The notes under the pieces were generated by a model. The model did no database searches and was not told the DNA's origin. It was given only the letters and a program-made list of their open reading frames with translations. A program made the position numbers and the translations under genes. Of a stretch of 64,000 bases of DNA, positions 26,331-35,720 are shown in pieces. The number at the start of each line of letters is the position of its first letter. Within the stretch, counting starts at the first letter, position 1. The stretch lies in contig NZ_LGDV01000262.1 in the NCBI RefSeq assembly GCF_001280015.1, positions 62,001-126,000 of the forward strand, read 5' to 3'. Origin of the DNA: Streptomyces sp. MMG1121. Its GTDB lineage: Bacteria; Actinomycetota; Actinomycetes; Streptomycetales; Streptomycetaceae.

Positions 26331-28988
26331 TTACCTGCCGTCGACCAGTCGCACGGTGAATCCGCGGTCGAGCGGCAGACTCGGCGTGGTGATCGTCGTG
26401 ACCCGGGTGCTCGGGTCGAACGACCAGGTGGAGGAGGGAAGTTGGCGACCGTCGAGCAGCACGCGCGCGGGCGCCGCGGCGCCGTGCACGGTGAACCGGT
26501 ACGAGCGGGCGTCCACCTTGCCGGCGTACTCACCCCGGCTCGCGCCCACGGAGACGGTCCTGCCGCCGCCGTCGGCCCGCATCGACACCTGCTGCGTGGC
26601 CGCCGCACCCTTGCTGAAGTCGCGGGTCGTCCCGTCGTCCTCGTACAGCGTGTAGTGACTCGTGCCGTGGACCGCCGGATACAGGTCCCAGTCCAGCTCG
26701 TGCCGGTCCCGGGTCTGCCAACTCGTCGTCCCCTTCGGCCACATGGGCACGACCGCACCCTCGCGTACGAACAGCGGAAGCGTGTCGAGCGGGGCGTGAT
26801 AGCCGTTGACCGTGGTCGGCCCCTGATAGGTGCGGCCGGTCCAGTAGTCGGTCCAGGTGCCCTTCGGCAGATAGATGCCGTCGCGGGTGTCGGAATCCTG
26901 GTAGACCGGGGCGACGAGGAAGTCGGGCCCGGACAGGAACTCGTACTTCGCCTGGTCCGACAGGGTGCGGGGGTCGTCCGGGTACTCCAGCCACAGCGGA
27001 CGCACCGCACCCACCCCGGTCTTCGCGGCCTCGGCGGACAGCGTGTACATGTACGGCAGCAACTGTTCCTTCAGTTGCAGGTACTTGCGGTTGATCGAGG
27101 TGTACGGCTCCCCGTCCAGCCAGGGCTGCTGATCGGCGGGCTTGCCGGTGGTGAGGTCGCTGGCCCAGCCGTCCATGGTCATGATGGCCGGCAGGAAGGC
27201 CTTCCACTGCAGGTCGCGGGCGTACATCTGGGGATCGTGGCGGTAGATGCTGCCCACGTCACCGGTGTTGTAGGCGATGCCGGACATGGTCGCCCCGGCG
27301 TACGTCGGGATCTGCCAGCGGATGTAGTCCCAGGACAGCTTCTGGTCGCCGCTCCACAGCACCCCGCAGCGCTGGGCGCCCGCCCAGGACACCGGCAGCC
27401 AGACGAAACCGCGCGCGTCGCTGTTGTCCTCGATCCCCTTCTTCGCCGCGTCGCACGCGTCCAGCGCGAACTTGTAGCCGTTGCCGACCCAGGCCACGTC
27501 CAGCTTGGCCACCCGCTGGCCCGCCTTGACCTGGTCGGCGAGCTTGTCGATGCCGTCCTGGGTCCACAGGCCGAGCTGGGCGTGATGGTCCTGGAGTCCC
27601 TTCGCGGTCTGCTCCAGGTTCTCGTACCCGCAGCCGTAGCCGTCGTTGACCAGCATCCACCCGAGCGGCATCTGGTGCTCGGTGTAGCCGTCGGCGATCT
27701 TCAGCGCGTCCAGGGTGTGCCTCTCGCCCCGGTTGGCGTTGTGCAGGTAGCAGTCGGAGTCGCCGGGTTCGAGGCCGTACAGCGGCGGCATGAACGGCTT
27801 GCCGACCAATGCCGTGTACTTGCCGATGACTTGCTTGGCATCACCGAGGAAGTAGTAGGCGTCCAGGCGTCGTTCCTGCTCACCGGTCGTGACCGGTTGG
27901 CCGAAGGAGTACACGCCCGGTGCGAAGGTGTTGCGGAAGACGCCGTAGCCCGCGCTGGAGAGGTAGAACGGCTGGGAGTTGTTGTAGCCGCCCTCGTCCC
28001 AGTCGAAGCTGTTGGCCACGTACATCGTCCGGTCGCGGTGCGAGAAGCTGCCGTTCTGCTCGCCGCCGCCGAAGAACTGCTCGTCCGCGCCCCGCACCAG
28101 GCTCTGCCGCATCCCGCCGGTCGACCAGCGCAGCGGCTTGTCCTCCTGCCAGATCCGGGTGCGGTTGTCGGGCTTGTACAACCCGAAGCGCAGCGGACTC
28201 TTGTACACGCGCAGCACGGCCTCCGGGGAACGGATGCCGTAGTAGGCGCCCGCGTCGAAGGACGAGGTGTGCCGCTGGAGAGCGGGCTCCTGGCGTATGA
28301 TCGCGGTCCCCGCCGGATCGCTGAGCGATCCGGACGGGTCGGCCTGGAGCCTGAGTTGACCCCCCGTCAGGAAGTCGGCCCGCGCGGTCAGCCGCCCCGC
28401 CCCGATGGTGTAGCTGCCCCGGCCGCCAGAGAAGGACGTGAGGTCACCTGCGTCCGTGGTCGCCGGCAGATACGCGGCGGCGGTGAACGAGTTGTCGTGG
28501 ACGTCGTACGGCACGACCAGCACGTGGTACGTCCCCGACGCCCGCGGGATCAGCGTGGCCTCGGGGTCGGCGGTGCCCGCGCTGGACGCCACCTGTTTGC
28601 CCTGGTCGTCGTAGACGTACAGGTCGAAGTCGTCGGAGGGCTTGTCCCACTTGACCGACAGCGGGACGCCGCCCTCGGGGTTGTCGTTCCAGTAGCCGTC
28701 CGGCACCGAGACGGTCAGGTCGAAGCGGTCGCAGACCGAGTTGTCGGGGTCGGCGGCGGCGTCCGGGCAGCTCTCGGTGCCGCCGCCGGTGCCTTTGGCG
28801 TAGACCGGGCTCTGCCAGCTGACGCTGCTGTGGGCGGAATCCAGTACGGCACCGGCGGTGGTGGCGGCCCGGGCGGGGGCCGGGGCGGCGAGCACGGTCG
28901 CCGCCAGGGCGGTCGCCAGCCCCAGCGGCACCCAGGCCGGCCAGGGCACACGGTGACGCGGTCGTCGCGGTCTTGGCACTCTTCGCAC
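26331..28988 (-). CDS. Secreted GH31-family glycosidase or glucosyltransferase
   Basis: The 885-residue protein has an N-terminal signal (WPAWVPLGLATALAATVLAAPAPARA), a beta-sandwich PPC-like domain (about 60-175), the GH31 N-domain and barrel, and C-terminal beta domains. The nucleophile strand reads KLDVAWVGNG with D497, and GVLWSGDQ marks the acid/base strand. The DVAW form differs from the WMDMNE of plain alpha-glucosidases and recalls isomaltose- or alternan-related transferases. It probably acts on extracellular alpha-glucans. It starts at GTG after AGGGGAG. Confidence 0.87.
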   Translation of the reverse strand: MRRVPRPRRPRHRVPWPAWVPLGLATALAATVLAAPAPARAATTAGAVLDSAHSSVSWQSPVYAKGTGGGTESCPDAAADPDNSVCDRFDLTVSVPDGYWNDNPEGGVPLSVKWDKPSDDFDLYVYDDQGKQVASSAGTADPEATLIPRASGTYHVLVVPYDVHDNSFTAAAYLPATTDAGDLTSFSGGRGSYTIGAGRLTARADFLTGGQLRLQADPSGSLSDPAGTAIIRQEPALQRHTSSFDAGAYYGIRSPEAVLRVYKSPLRFGLYKPDNRTRIWQEDKPLRWSTGGMRQSLVRGADEQFFGGGEQNGSFSHRDRTMYVANSFDWDEGGYNNSQPFYLSSAGYGVFRNTFAPGVYSFGQPVTTGEQERRLDAYYFLGDAKQVIGKYTALVGKPFMPPLYGLEPGDSDCYLHNANRGERHTLDALKIADGYTEHQMPLGWMLVNDGYGCGYENLEQTAKGLQDHHAQLGLWTQDGIDKLADQVKAGQRVAKLDVAWVGNGYKFALDACDAAKKGIEDNSDARGFVWLPVSWAGAQRCGVLWSGDQKLSWDYIRWQIPTYAGATMSGIAYNTGDVGSIYRHDPQMYARDLQWKAFLPAIMTMDGWASDLTTGKPADQQPWLDGEPYTSINRKYLQLKEQLLPYMYTLSAEAAKTGVGAVRPLWLEYPDDPRTLSDQAKYEFLSGPDFLVAPVYQDSDTRDGIYLPKGTWTDYWTGRTYQGPTTVNGYHAPLDTLPLFVREGAVVPMWPKGTTSWQTRDRHELDWDLYPAVHGTSHYTLYEDDGTTRDFSKGAAATQQVSMRADGGGRTVSVGASRGEYAGKVDARSYRFTVHGAAAPARVLLDGRQLPSSTWSFDPSTRVTTITTPSLPLDRGFTVRLVDGR

Positions 28989-29040
28989 GGCGGAACAGCT
29001 CCCCTCGCAGCACTGCGGACTGACTGTTCTTGCGGGTCTC

Positions 29041-29078
29041 TTGCTCGTAGACGCTCGAAATGAGCTTCAATCGAGCAA
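29041..29078. promoter_or_regulatory. Operator-like inverted repeat before the GH31 gene
   Basis: Outer arms TTGCTCG (29041-29047) and CGAGCAA (29072-29078) and inner arms GCTCGA (29053-29058) and TCGAGC (29071-29076) overlap 53-90 bp upstream of the start. The inner part resembles a LacI-family operator with TTGAA/TTCGA halves on the minus strand. Confidence 0.45.
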
Positions 29079-29177
29079 CTTCACGCACGAAGACTCGGGG
29101 TTGATGCAGGTTCATGTCAAGAGCACGGCGAAGGTCGGCCCCCTGGCGGCGGGGGCCGGCCTCGGTGCGCGTGCCGT

Positions 29178-29600
29178 TCAGCCGGCGTCGGCCTGCTTCC
29201 GGAGCACGATCTGGGTCTGCGTGGTCTGCCCGACCAATCGCTCCCGGTCGTCGCGCAGATCGGTCTGCACCACGAGGAGCGTGCCGCCGAGGTGCAGCGG
29301 CCGGGCGGTGGCGTGGACGTGCCCGGCGGTGACCGCCCGCAGGAAGTTGGTCTTGGACTCCACCGTCGAGGTGCCGGACGCGCCCGCGGGCAGATTCAGA
29401 TAGGCGCACACCGCCCCGACACTGTCCGCCAGCGCCATCAGCGCGCCGCCGTGCAGGGCGCCCCCGGCGGTACACACCTCGGAGGACCAGGCCAGCGTGC
29501 CGACGGTGCGTTCGGCGGTGGCCTCCTTCAGTTCGATGCCCAGCCCGGCCGCGAAGGGCATGGCGGCCAGCAGGCCGGCGGGGGTCGGGACGGATAGCAT
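29178..29600 (-). CDS. PaaI-family hotdog thioesterase
   Basis: The 140-residue protein matches the hotdog fold of PaaI-type acyl-CoA thioesterases: GIELKEATAERTVGTL, then the catalytic-helix signature GGALHGGALMALADSVGA and TVESKTNFLRAVTAGHV. It should cleave acyl- or aryl-CoA esters in the cytoplasm. It stands alone, upstream of and on the same strand as the GH31 gene. Confidence 0.88.
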   Translation of the reverse strand: MLSVPTPAGLLAAMPFAAGLGIELKEATAERTVGTLAWSSEVCTAGGALHGGALMALADSVGAVCAYLNLPAGASGTSTVESKTNFLRAVTAGHVHATARPLHLGGTLLVVQTDLRDDRERLVGQTTQTQIVLRKQADAG

Positions 29601-30020
29601 GGGGTACCGCCTTTCACACGGGACGGATCACGCTGATCGGTCGTCAATCCTGCGACGGCCGACGGGGATTGGCCAGCACGAGGTCGCCCGGCTCGCCGGG
29701 CTGTCTGCCGACCGGCCACTGCGCGGAGCCGGAGCGCGGTCGTGGCGACCCCCGTGTGGAATCGGCTCGCCGTGGTTCACCGGCCCCGCCGCCCACGCCC
29801 TCCGTCCGGCCGAGGACCACGCGCACCTCGGTGACCGGCGCACAGGGCCTGCACTCCGCACCGATGTCCGCAGACCCATGGCGGACCCTCCGTCGCCTGG
29901 GGCACCCTTGAGGGTGTGCGTACTGTTTCGCGCCGTTTGAGCAGTCGCGCACGGTGGGGACGCAGACATCGGTACGAATGGCAGGACGCGCCCGGCGCGT
30001 CGTGGGGGGAGCGGTCGCGC
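29601..30020. other. Divergent intergenic region without a recognisable gene
   Basis: These 420 bases lie between the thioesterase and the GNAT-like gene. Both strands have open frames, but none has a family pattern or a convincing RBS. I see no strong inverted repeat. Confidence 0.4.
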
Positions 30021-31205
30021 ATGCGATCCATGAGCCGTGATCCACGCACCATGAGCAGAGCTGACGTGAGCAGAGCTGACGTGAAGATCACCATCCACAG
30101 ACCCGGCGAGCTGACGCCCGAGCTGCGTGCCGCCTGGCACCGGGCGATGGACGAGTCGCCCGAGTACGCCAATCCGTTTCTGGCGCCGGAGTTCGCGACC
30201 GGCGTCGGTCTCTTCCGGGGCGGGGCCCGGATCGCGGTCCTGCGCGAGGGCGGGACGCCGGCCGGCTTCCTCCCGTACGAACGCGGGCCGCTCGGCACCG
30301 GCCGGGCCATCGGGCTCGGGCTGTCCGACTGCCAGGCCCTCGTGCACCGCCCCGGGCTCACCTGGAACGCCGAGGAACTGCTGCGGGCCTGCGGGCTCAG
30401 CATCTTCGAGTTCGACCATCTCGTCCAGGAGCAGCGGCCGTTCGCCCCGCACGTCACCGGCACCTTCGCCTCCCCGGTGATCGATGTGAAACCCGGCGAC
30501 GGCGGCTATCCGCAGTGGCTGCGGGCGACCTATCCGGGGCTGGCCAAGACGACCCTGAAGAAGGAACGACGGCTCGGCCGGGACATCGGCGAGGTGCGGT
30601 TCGTGTTCGACGAGCGCGACCCCGGAGCCCTGCGTACGCTCATGCGCTGGAAGTCCGCGCAGTACCGCAGGACCGGCCGTATGGACCGCTTCTCCCGGCC
30701 GTGGATCGTCGGTCTCGTCGACCATCTCTTCCACGTGCACGAGGAGCACTTCACCGGTGTGCTGTCCGTGCTGTACGCGGGCGACCGGCCGGTCGCGGCC
30801 CACTTCGGCCCCCGGTCGAGCACCGTGCTGGCGGCCTGGTTCACCGCGTACGACCCCGAACTGCACTACTACTCACCGGGGTTGATGATGCACCTGCGCA
30901 CGGCCGAGGCGGCGGCCCGGGCCGGAGTGACCCTGGTCGATCTGGGCCGGGGCGACAAGGAGTACAAGGACTGGCTCAAGACCCGTGAACTGCGGGTCGG
31001 CGAGGGTTTTGCGGCCCGCGCCCACCCGGTGGCCCTGGCCCACCGGCTGTGGCGCCGGCCGGTCCGCGGCCTGCGCAACACGGTGCTGGCCCACCCCGTA
31101 CTGCGCGATCCGGCCGACCAGTTGCTGAAGACGGTGGGCAGGTTCCGCACACAGGGCGCGACGACGTCCCCGGCCGCCCGGGACTCGGCACGAGACCTGC
31201 GCTGA
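30021..31205 (+). CDS. GNAT/CelD-like N-acyltransferase
   Basis: The 394-residue protein resembles the CelD/BcsL (FemAB-related) acetyltransferase_6 family: an N-terminal PEYANPFLAPEFA motif, two GNAT-like halves, and the C-terminal substrate strands ARAGVTLVDLGRGDKEYKDWL. Relatives modify polysaccharides or peptidoglycan precursors. The ATG at 30021 is preferred because GGGGGGAG lies 10 bases upstream; ATG 30051 lacks one. Near the start a 15-bp unit is tandemly duplicated in frame (30053-30082, SRADV twice). Confidence 0.8.
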   Translation: MRSMSRDPRTMSRADVSRADVKITIHRPGELTPELRAAWHRAMDESPEYANPFLAPEFATGVGLFRGGARIAVLREGGTPAGFLPYERGPLGTGRAIGLGLSDCQALVHRPGLTWNAEELLRACGLSIFEFDHLVQEQRPFAPHVTGTFASPVIDVKPGDGGYPQWLRATYPGLAKTTLKKERRLGRDIGEVRFVFDERDPGALRTLMRWKSAQYRRTGRMDRFSRPWIVGLVDHLFHVHEEHFTGVLSVLYAGDRPVAAHFGPRSSTVLAAWFTAYDPELHYYSPGLMMHLRTAEAAARAGVTLVDLGRGDKEYKDWLKTRELRVGEGFAARAHPVALAHRLWRRPVRGLRNTVLAHPVLRDPADQLLKTVGRFRTQGATTSPAARDSARDLR

Positions 31206-31336
31206 GCGTCCGGTGAAGGGGGTGACCCCAGTGGTGCCCATGGCCCCCTTGGTGCCGGCGTGGTTGTGGCCCACGGGGTGCCTGTGGCCCACGGGGGCCC
31301 GGGGTGCCTGTGGTCCGGGGTCACCCCTTGCGGAGG
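31206..31336. repeat. Convergent-gene spacer with inverted and direct repeats
   Basis: GGGGTGACCCC (31219-31229) and GGGGTCACCCC (31317-31327) form an 11-bp inverted pair around the spacer, and GGGGTGCCTGTGG is repeated directly (31275-31287, 31301-31313). It lies between two converging genes and may work as a terminator. Confidence 0.5.
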
Positions 31337-32344
31337 TCACGCCGGCGGGCCGGCGATGCGCAGGGCCGCCGCCGGTGCCGGGCCCGCCGTGTCCGCGGCG
31401 CCGGTGACGTGCGTCCACCAGTCGGCGCCGTCCTCCAGGTAGCGGAGCAGAACCCCCTCGCGGATCGCCCACGGCAGGACGACGACCCGGCGCAGCCCCA
31501 TGAGCTTCAGCGCCGTGTGCCCCACGACCGCCCCGGCCAGGCTCTGCTCGGCGCGCGGCGCGGAGATGCCGGGCAGCCGGGCGCGCTCGGCGGCGGGCAG
31601 CGAGGCGAGCGAACGCACCGCCTCACGCAGGTCCGCGCAGCGCATCTCCCGCCGCACGAACGGGCCGTAGCGCCCGGGCACCGTCCCGCACAGCCGGGCC
31701 AGCTGCTGGAACGTACGGGAGCTGACGGCGGCGGTGCGCGGCGCCTCCCAGCGGATCCTCGCGGCCACGTCCCGCAGGTCGTGACGGATCCGGCGGCGCA
31801 GCTCCTTCAGCTCGGCCGGCCCCGGCGGATCCTGGACGCCGAGATGTTCCCGGGTCAGCCGTCTCGCGCCGAGCGGGAGGGAGGCGGCGAAGTCGGGCAG
31901 ACGGCCACGCCCGAAGGCCACCTCCAGCGAACCGCCGCCGATGTCGAGCAGCGCGAGGGGGCCCGCGTGCCAGCCGAGCCAGCGCCGCGCCGCCAGGAAG
32001 GTCAGCTCTGCCTCGGTCTCGCCCGGCAGGGTGCACATGCGGATGCCGGTCCCGGCGGCCACCCGGCGCAGCACCTCCTGCCGGTTCGGGGCACCACGGA
32101 CCACCGCGGTCGCGAAGGCGAGCGGCCCCGACGCGTGCCAGCGCCGGGCCGTCGCCCCCGCCGCGGCCACCGCCTGCACCAGACCCTCCACCGCCTCGTC
32201 GGCGATGGTGCCGTCCGGACCGACGTGTTCGGACAGGCGCAGCTTCCACTTGACCGTGTGCACCGGCAGCGGAACGCCCCCCTCCACATCCGCGATCACC
32301 AACCGGACCGTGTTCGACCCCGCATCCACCACGCTCAGCCGCAT
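31337..32344 (-). CDS. Ppx/GppA-family phosphatase (exopolyphosphatase-like)
   Basis: The 335-residue protein has the ASKHA-fold motifs VVDAGSNTVRLVIADV at the N-terminus, GETEAELTF, and the phosphate loop LLDIGGGSLEVAFG. Family members hydrolyse polyphosphate or pppGpp. Streptomyces usually encodes two such proteins; this shorter, N-terminal-domain-only form is the Ppx1-like type. The start at MRLSVVDAG fits the family N-terminus. It is divergent from the FAD monooxygenase. Confidence 0.9.
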   Translation of the reverse strand: MRLSVVDAGSNTVRLVIADVEGGVPLPVHTVKWKLRLSEHVGPDGTIADEAVEGLVQAVAAAGATARRWHASGPLAFATAVVRGAPNRQEVLRRVAAGTGIRMCTLPGETEAELTFLAARRWLGWHAGPLALLDIGGGSLEVAFGRGRLPDFAASLPLGARRLTREHLGVQDPPGPAELKELRRRIRHDLRDVAARIRWEAPRTAAVSSRTFQQLARLCGTVPGRYGPFVRREMRCADLREAVRSLASLPAAERARLPGISAPRAEQSLAGAVVGHTALKLMGLRRVVVLPWAIREGVLLRYLEDGADWWTHVTGAADTAGPAPAAALRIAGPPA

Positions 32345-32541
32345 GGCCGGGACGGTACCCACTTCCCCGTCGAAAACCCGTCATCGTGGGGGCGCACCTG
32401 GGTACCGCCCGTGCACAGCACCTCGCGTCACGGTCCCCGAACCGCCCCCGCACCGCTGTCCGGATCTCGGCCGTTGCCGCCGACACCGCCCCGGCTCTGC
32501 CCTTAGATGGTGGCCATCACTGTCGGAGCTGGGAGCGGCAC

Positions 32542-33726
32542 TTGAGCGGGACGGACGCGACGAGGGTACTGGTGATCGGCGGCGGCATCGCGGGGACCGC
32601 GGCAGCGCTCGGGCTGGACAAGGCCGGGTGCGACGTCACCGTGTACGAGGCACATCCCGACACGGCGGCGGACATCGGCGCGTTCCTGACGCTGGCGAGC
32701 GACGGCATGCGCGCCCTGGCCCAGCTCGACGCCACGGACGCGGTCACGGCCATCGGTTTTCCGCTGACTTCGCTCCGGCTGCTCGACAGCCAGGGCACCG
32801 AGCAGGCGCACCGGCCGCTCGGCGAGGTGACCGACCCCGCCCTGCGCTTTCGCTGCCTGCGCCGCGGCGAGCTGAACGCGGCCCTCCAGGGCGAGGCGGC
32901 CCGGCGTGGCATCCGCCTGCGCCACGGCGCCCGCCTGGTCGACGTGAGCGACGGCCCGGACGCGGTGACCGCGCGCTTCGCCGACGGCACCACCGTCGAC
33001 GCGGACCTGCTCGTCGGCGCCGACGGGCTCAACTCCACCGTGCGCGCGATCCTCGACCCCGAGGTGCGCCCCGTCTACTCGGGCCAACGGGTCTTCTACG
33101 GCTACACCGGCACCGCCGACGACGCGGGCCCGAGCGGTGCCATCACCTTCGTCCGGGGCAGCGAGACCACCTTCGGGTACGCGGTGTCACCGGCGGGGCA
33201 GACGTACTGGTTCGCCCGAGTGAACACCGAGGCCCTGCTCGCCGACGGAACCGCGCACCAGGCCGCCTGGCGCGAGGAGTTGCTGCCGCTACTGCGCAAG
33301 GACTCCTCGCCCGCCGCGGACATCGTCGCCGCCTCCGTCGGTCCGGTCCTGGTCACCAACGCCACCGAGCTGCCGCTCGGCACCCCGTGGCACACGGGTC
33401 GTGTGCTGCTCATCGGCGACGCGGCCCACGCGGCCTCCCCGGCGACCGGTCAGGGCGCGTCGATGGCGCTGGAGGACGCCGTCGTCCTCGCCAAGGCGCT
33501 ACGCGATCTGCCCGGCACACAGGCCGCGTCGGTGGCATACGAGGGACACCGTCGCCCGCGGGTGGAGCGCAACATCACCGTCAGTGGCAGTCTCTCCCGC
33601 GGCGGCAGCAAACCGGCCCGACAGGGCAGCCCCGTCGTGGCCCGCCCCACCGCCCCGGACGAGGGGCTCATCCGGCAACTGGACTGGAACACCCCGCTGT
33701 CCGCCGTCCCGCCCGAGGAACACTGA
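32542..33726 (+). CDS. FAD-dependent monooxygenase (group A, PHBH fold)
   Basis: The 394-residue flavoprotein has the Rossmann GGGIAGTAAALGL near the start, the DG motif (DLLVGADGLNSTVR) and the GD motif (GRVLLIGDAAHAASPATGQGASMALEDA). These enzymes hydroxylate aromatic or polyketide-like compounds with NAD(P)H and O2. The TTG start follows GGGAG by seven bases. Its neighbours give no clear pathway, so a detoxification or orphan tailoring role is possible. Confidence 0.9.
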   Translation: MSGTDATRVLVIGGGIAGTAAALGLDKAGCDVTVYEAHPDTAADIGAFLTLASDGMRALAQLDATDAVTAIGFPLTSLRLLDSQGTEQAHRPLGEVTDPALRFRCLRRGELNAALQGEAARRGIRLRHGARLVDVSDGPDAVTARFADGTTVDADLLVGADGLNSTVRAILDPEVRPVYSGQRVFYGYTGTADDAGPSGAITFVRGSETTFGYAVSPAGQTYWFARVNTEALLADGTAHQAAWREELLPLLRKDSSPAADIVAASVGPVLVTNATELPLGTPWHTGRVLLIGDAAHAASPATGQGASMALEDAVVLAKALRDLPGTQAASVAYEGHRRPRVERNITVSGSLSRGGSKPARQGSPVVARPTAPDEGLIRQLDWNTPLSAVPPEEH

Positions 33727-33863
33727 CCGGGGCGCACACCGGACCCAGGAGGGTGCGCCCGCGCGCGAAAGTGCAAGAGGCGGAGCACTGGAGTCCATTG
33801 CCGGGGAAACCGCCGGGGCCGGATCGTTCCGTGCAACCGGCCCTTCGGCAACAAGGAGCACAG

Positions 33864-35660
33864 TTGCGACTCTTGAGCAGAGCAGGCGGTGCCGTGGCGG
33901 CGACCTCGACGGCTGTCGCCCTGGTCCTGGGCGGCGCCGCCGCGTCCCCGGCATCGGCCACGGCACCCGCCGACGCCACGTACAGCGTGATCGTGGGGAC
34001 CCCGGTACCGTTCACCCACCCCACGGACACCCCCGCCACCCCGTACCTCGACACGGACGGCACCTTCCACTACCAGCAGTCCGCCGCGCTGTACGGCGCC
34101 AAGGACCCGCGCACCTGGGACTTCTACACCGGAAAGGACTTCGACACCGCCACCTTCGACAAGACGCTCAGCAAGGCGGTCAACCCGGCCAACTCCGCCG
34201 ACCGCAACGACGACACCACCTGGCGGTGCAACAACAGCCCCACCGGCAAGGAGGCGACGTACGCGCCGAGCGGCTCGGGTTACGCCCAGAAGAACTACTG
34301 CGACCTGTCCGGGACGTGGGTCGACCCCGACACCGGTGACTGGTACGGCCTCGTGCACAACGAGTTCACCCCGCAGCCCTTCGGCGACGGACTGCACTAC
34401 GACGCCATCGACTACGCCGTCTCCACCGACCACGGCCGCACCTGGACCATCAAGAACCATGTGATCACCTCGCCGTACAGCACCCGGCGCGGGGACACGG
34501 CCGCCTTCCCGAACCAGACGTACTCCTACGGCGACGGCGACCAGCGGCTCTTCGTCGACACCGCCTCCGGCTACTTCTACGTCTATTACGGCTCCCGGAT
34601 CATCGACAAGAGCGGCAGCTGGAAGGCGTTCTACGAGCACGTCGCCCGCGCCCCGATCTCCGCCAAGATGGCCCCCGGCTCCTGGCAGAAGTGGTACGAC
34701 GGCGCCTGGTCCCAGCCCGGCACCGGCGGCAAGGAGAGCAACGTCGTCCCGGTCGACGCCGACCACCCCACCGGCTACACGCCCGCCCCGGCCGAGTACG
34801 ACCCGGCCAACACGGGTACCGCCGACCAGCAGATCACGGCCGGCAAGATGCCGCCGACCTCGCCGCTGTTCGTCATGAACATCACCTACGACGCCTATCT
34901 CGGCCTCTACATCGGCGAACCCCAGGCCGTCGACCAAAGCGGCAATGCGCCCCAATACCTGTATGCCACCAGTGACTTGACGACCCAGAAGTGGCGTCTC
35001 ATCGGGGACACCGGCAGCTACACCGACGCCTCGTGGTACCGCTGGTTCCTCGACAGCGCCAATCGCACCAGCTCCGCGATCGTCGGCAAGACCTTCCGTT
35101 CGTACTGCTCCTTCGGCTGCTCGCACGACGCCTCCGGGGAGTACGTCGACATCACCCTCGACTCCACCGCCCCGGCGGCCGCGCCCCTGGACACCCGCCG
35201 TGGCTACCGCATCGCCAGCGGCGCGGGCCGGTTCCTCGCCCAGGCGGCCGGCGGTTCCGCCACCACCTCGCTGGCCAGGCGCACCGGGTCGGGCCGGGAC
35301 ACCTGGTTCTTCACACCGACCGGCGACGGTGCCTTCACCCTCGCCAACGCCGCGAGCGGCCGGCTGCTAGGCGTCGACTCCGCCTCCACCGCGGGCCGCG
35401 CCTGGGGCGCCAAGCCCACCGTCACCAGGACACCGGCCGGCGGGCCGACCGTCGGACAGCAGTGGTTCGTGATCCCGAGCGCCGACGGCCGCACCTACCG
35501 CCTGGTCAACCGCTACAGCGGCCTCGTCCTCGGCCTCTCCGGCGCCTCCGGCCGGCTGGCCGAGACCACCCCGGCGCGCACCTGGACGGACGGCGGCGGA
35601 CGTTCCGTCGGCGCGGGCCGCACCGCCGCCGAGCAGACCCTGTCCCTGACCGCGAACTAG
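33864..35660 (+). CDS. Secreted beta-propeller (glycoside-hydrolase-like) protein with ricin-type lectin domain
   Basis: The 598-residue protein starts at TTG five bases after AAGGAG and has a signal peptide (RLLSRAGGAVAATSTAVALVLGGAAASPASA). The central ~400 residues contain propeller features, including an Asp-box-like STDHGRTW, PYSTRRGD and a conserved YVYYGSR strand, as in GH32/43-like or sialidase folds. The last ~140 residues (RIASGAGRFLAQAAGG..., VNRYSGLVLGLSG) form a ricin-type beta-trefoil that likely binds carbohydrate. The enzyme activity is not certain. Confidence 0.78.
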   Translation: MRLLSRAGGAVAATSTAVALVLGGAAASPASATAPADATYSVIVGTPVPFTHPTDTPATPYLDTDGTFHYQQSAALYGAKDPRTWDFYTGKDFDTATFDKTLSKAVNPANSADRNDDTTWRCNNSPTGKEATYAPSGSGYAQKNYCDLSGTWVDPDTGDWYGLVHNEFTPQPFGDGLHYDAIDYAVSTDHGRTWTIKNHVITSPYSTRRGDTAAFPNQTYSYGDGDQRLFVDTASGYFYVYYGSRIIDKSGSWKAFYEHVARAPISAKMAPGSWQKWYDGAWSQPGTGGKESNVVPVDADHPTGYTPAPAEYDPANTGTADQQITAGKMPPTSPLFVMNITYDAYLGLYIGEPQAVDQSGNAPQYLYATSDLTTQKWRLIGDTGSYTDASWYRWFLDSANRTSSAIVGKTFRSYCSFGCSHDASGEYVDITLDSTAPAAAPLDTRRGYRIASGAGRFLAQAAGGSATTSLARRTGSGRDTWFFTPTGDGAFTLANAASGRLLGVDSASTAGRAWGAKPTVTRTPAGGPTVGQQWFVIPSADGRTYRLVNRYSGLVLGLSGASGRLAETTPARTWTDGGGRSVGAGRTAAEQTLSLTAN

Positions 35661-35720
35661 CGCCCCGCGAAAGCCGCTTCGGACCGCCCTGATCAGCGGA
35701 CGTCCGGCTATCCTGCTCGG

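Noticed and set aside
29644..30045. A minus-strand open frame in the thioesterase/GNAT spacer
   Set aside because: Arg/Pro/Gly-rich composition, no RBS and no family similarity.
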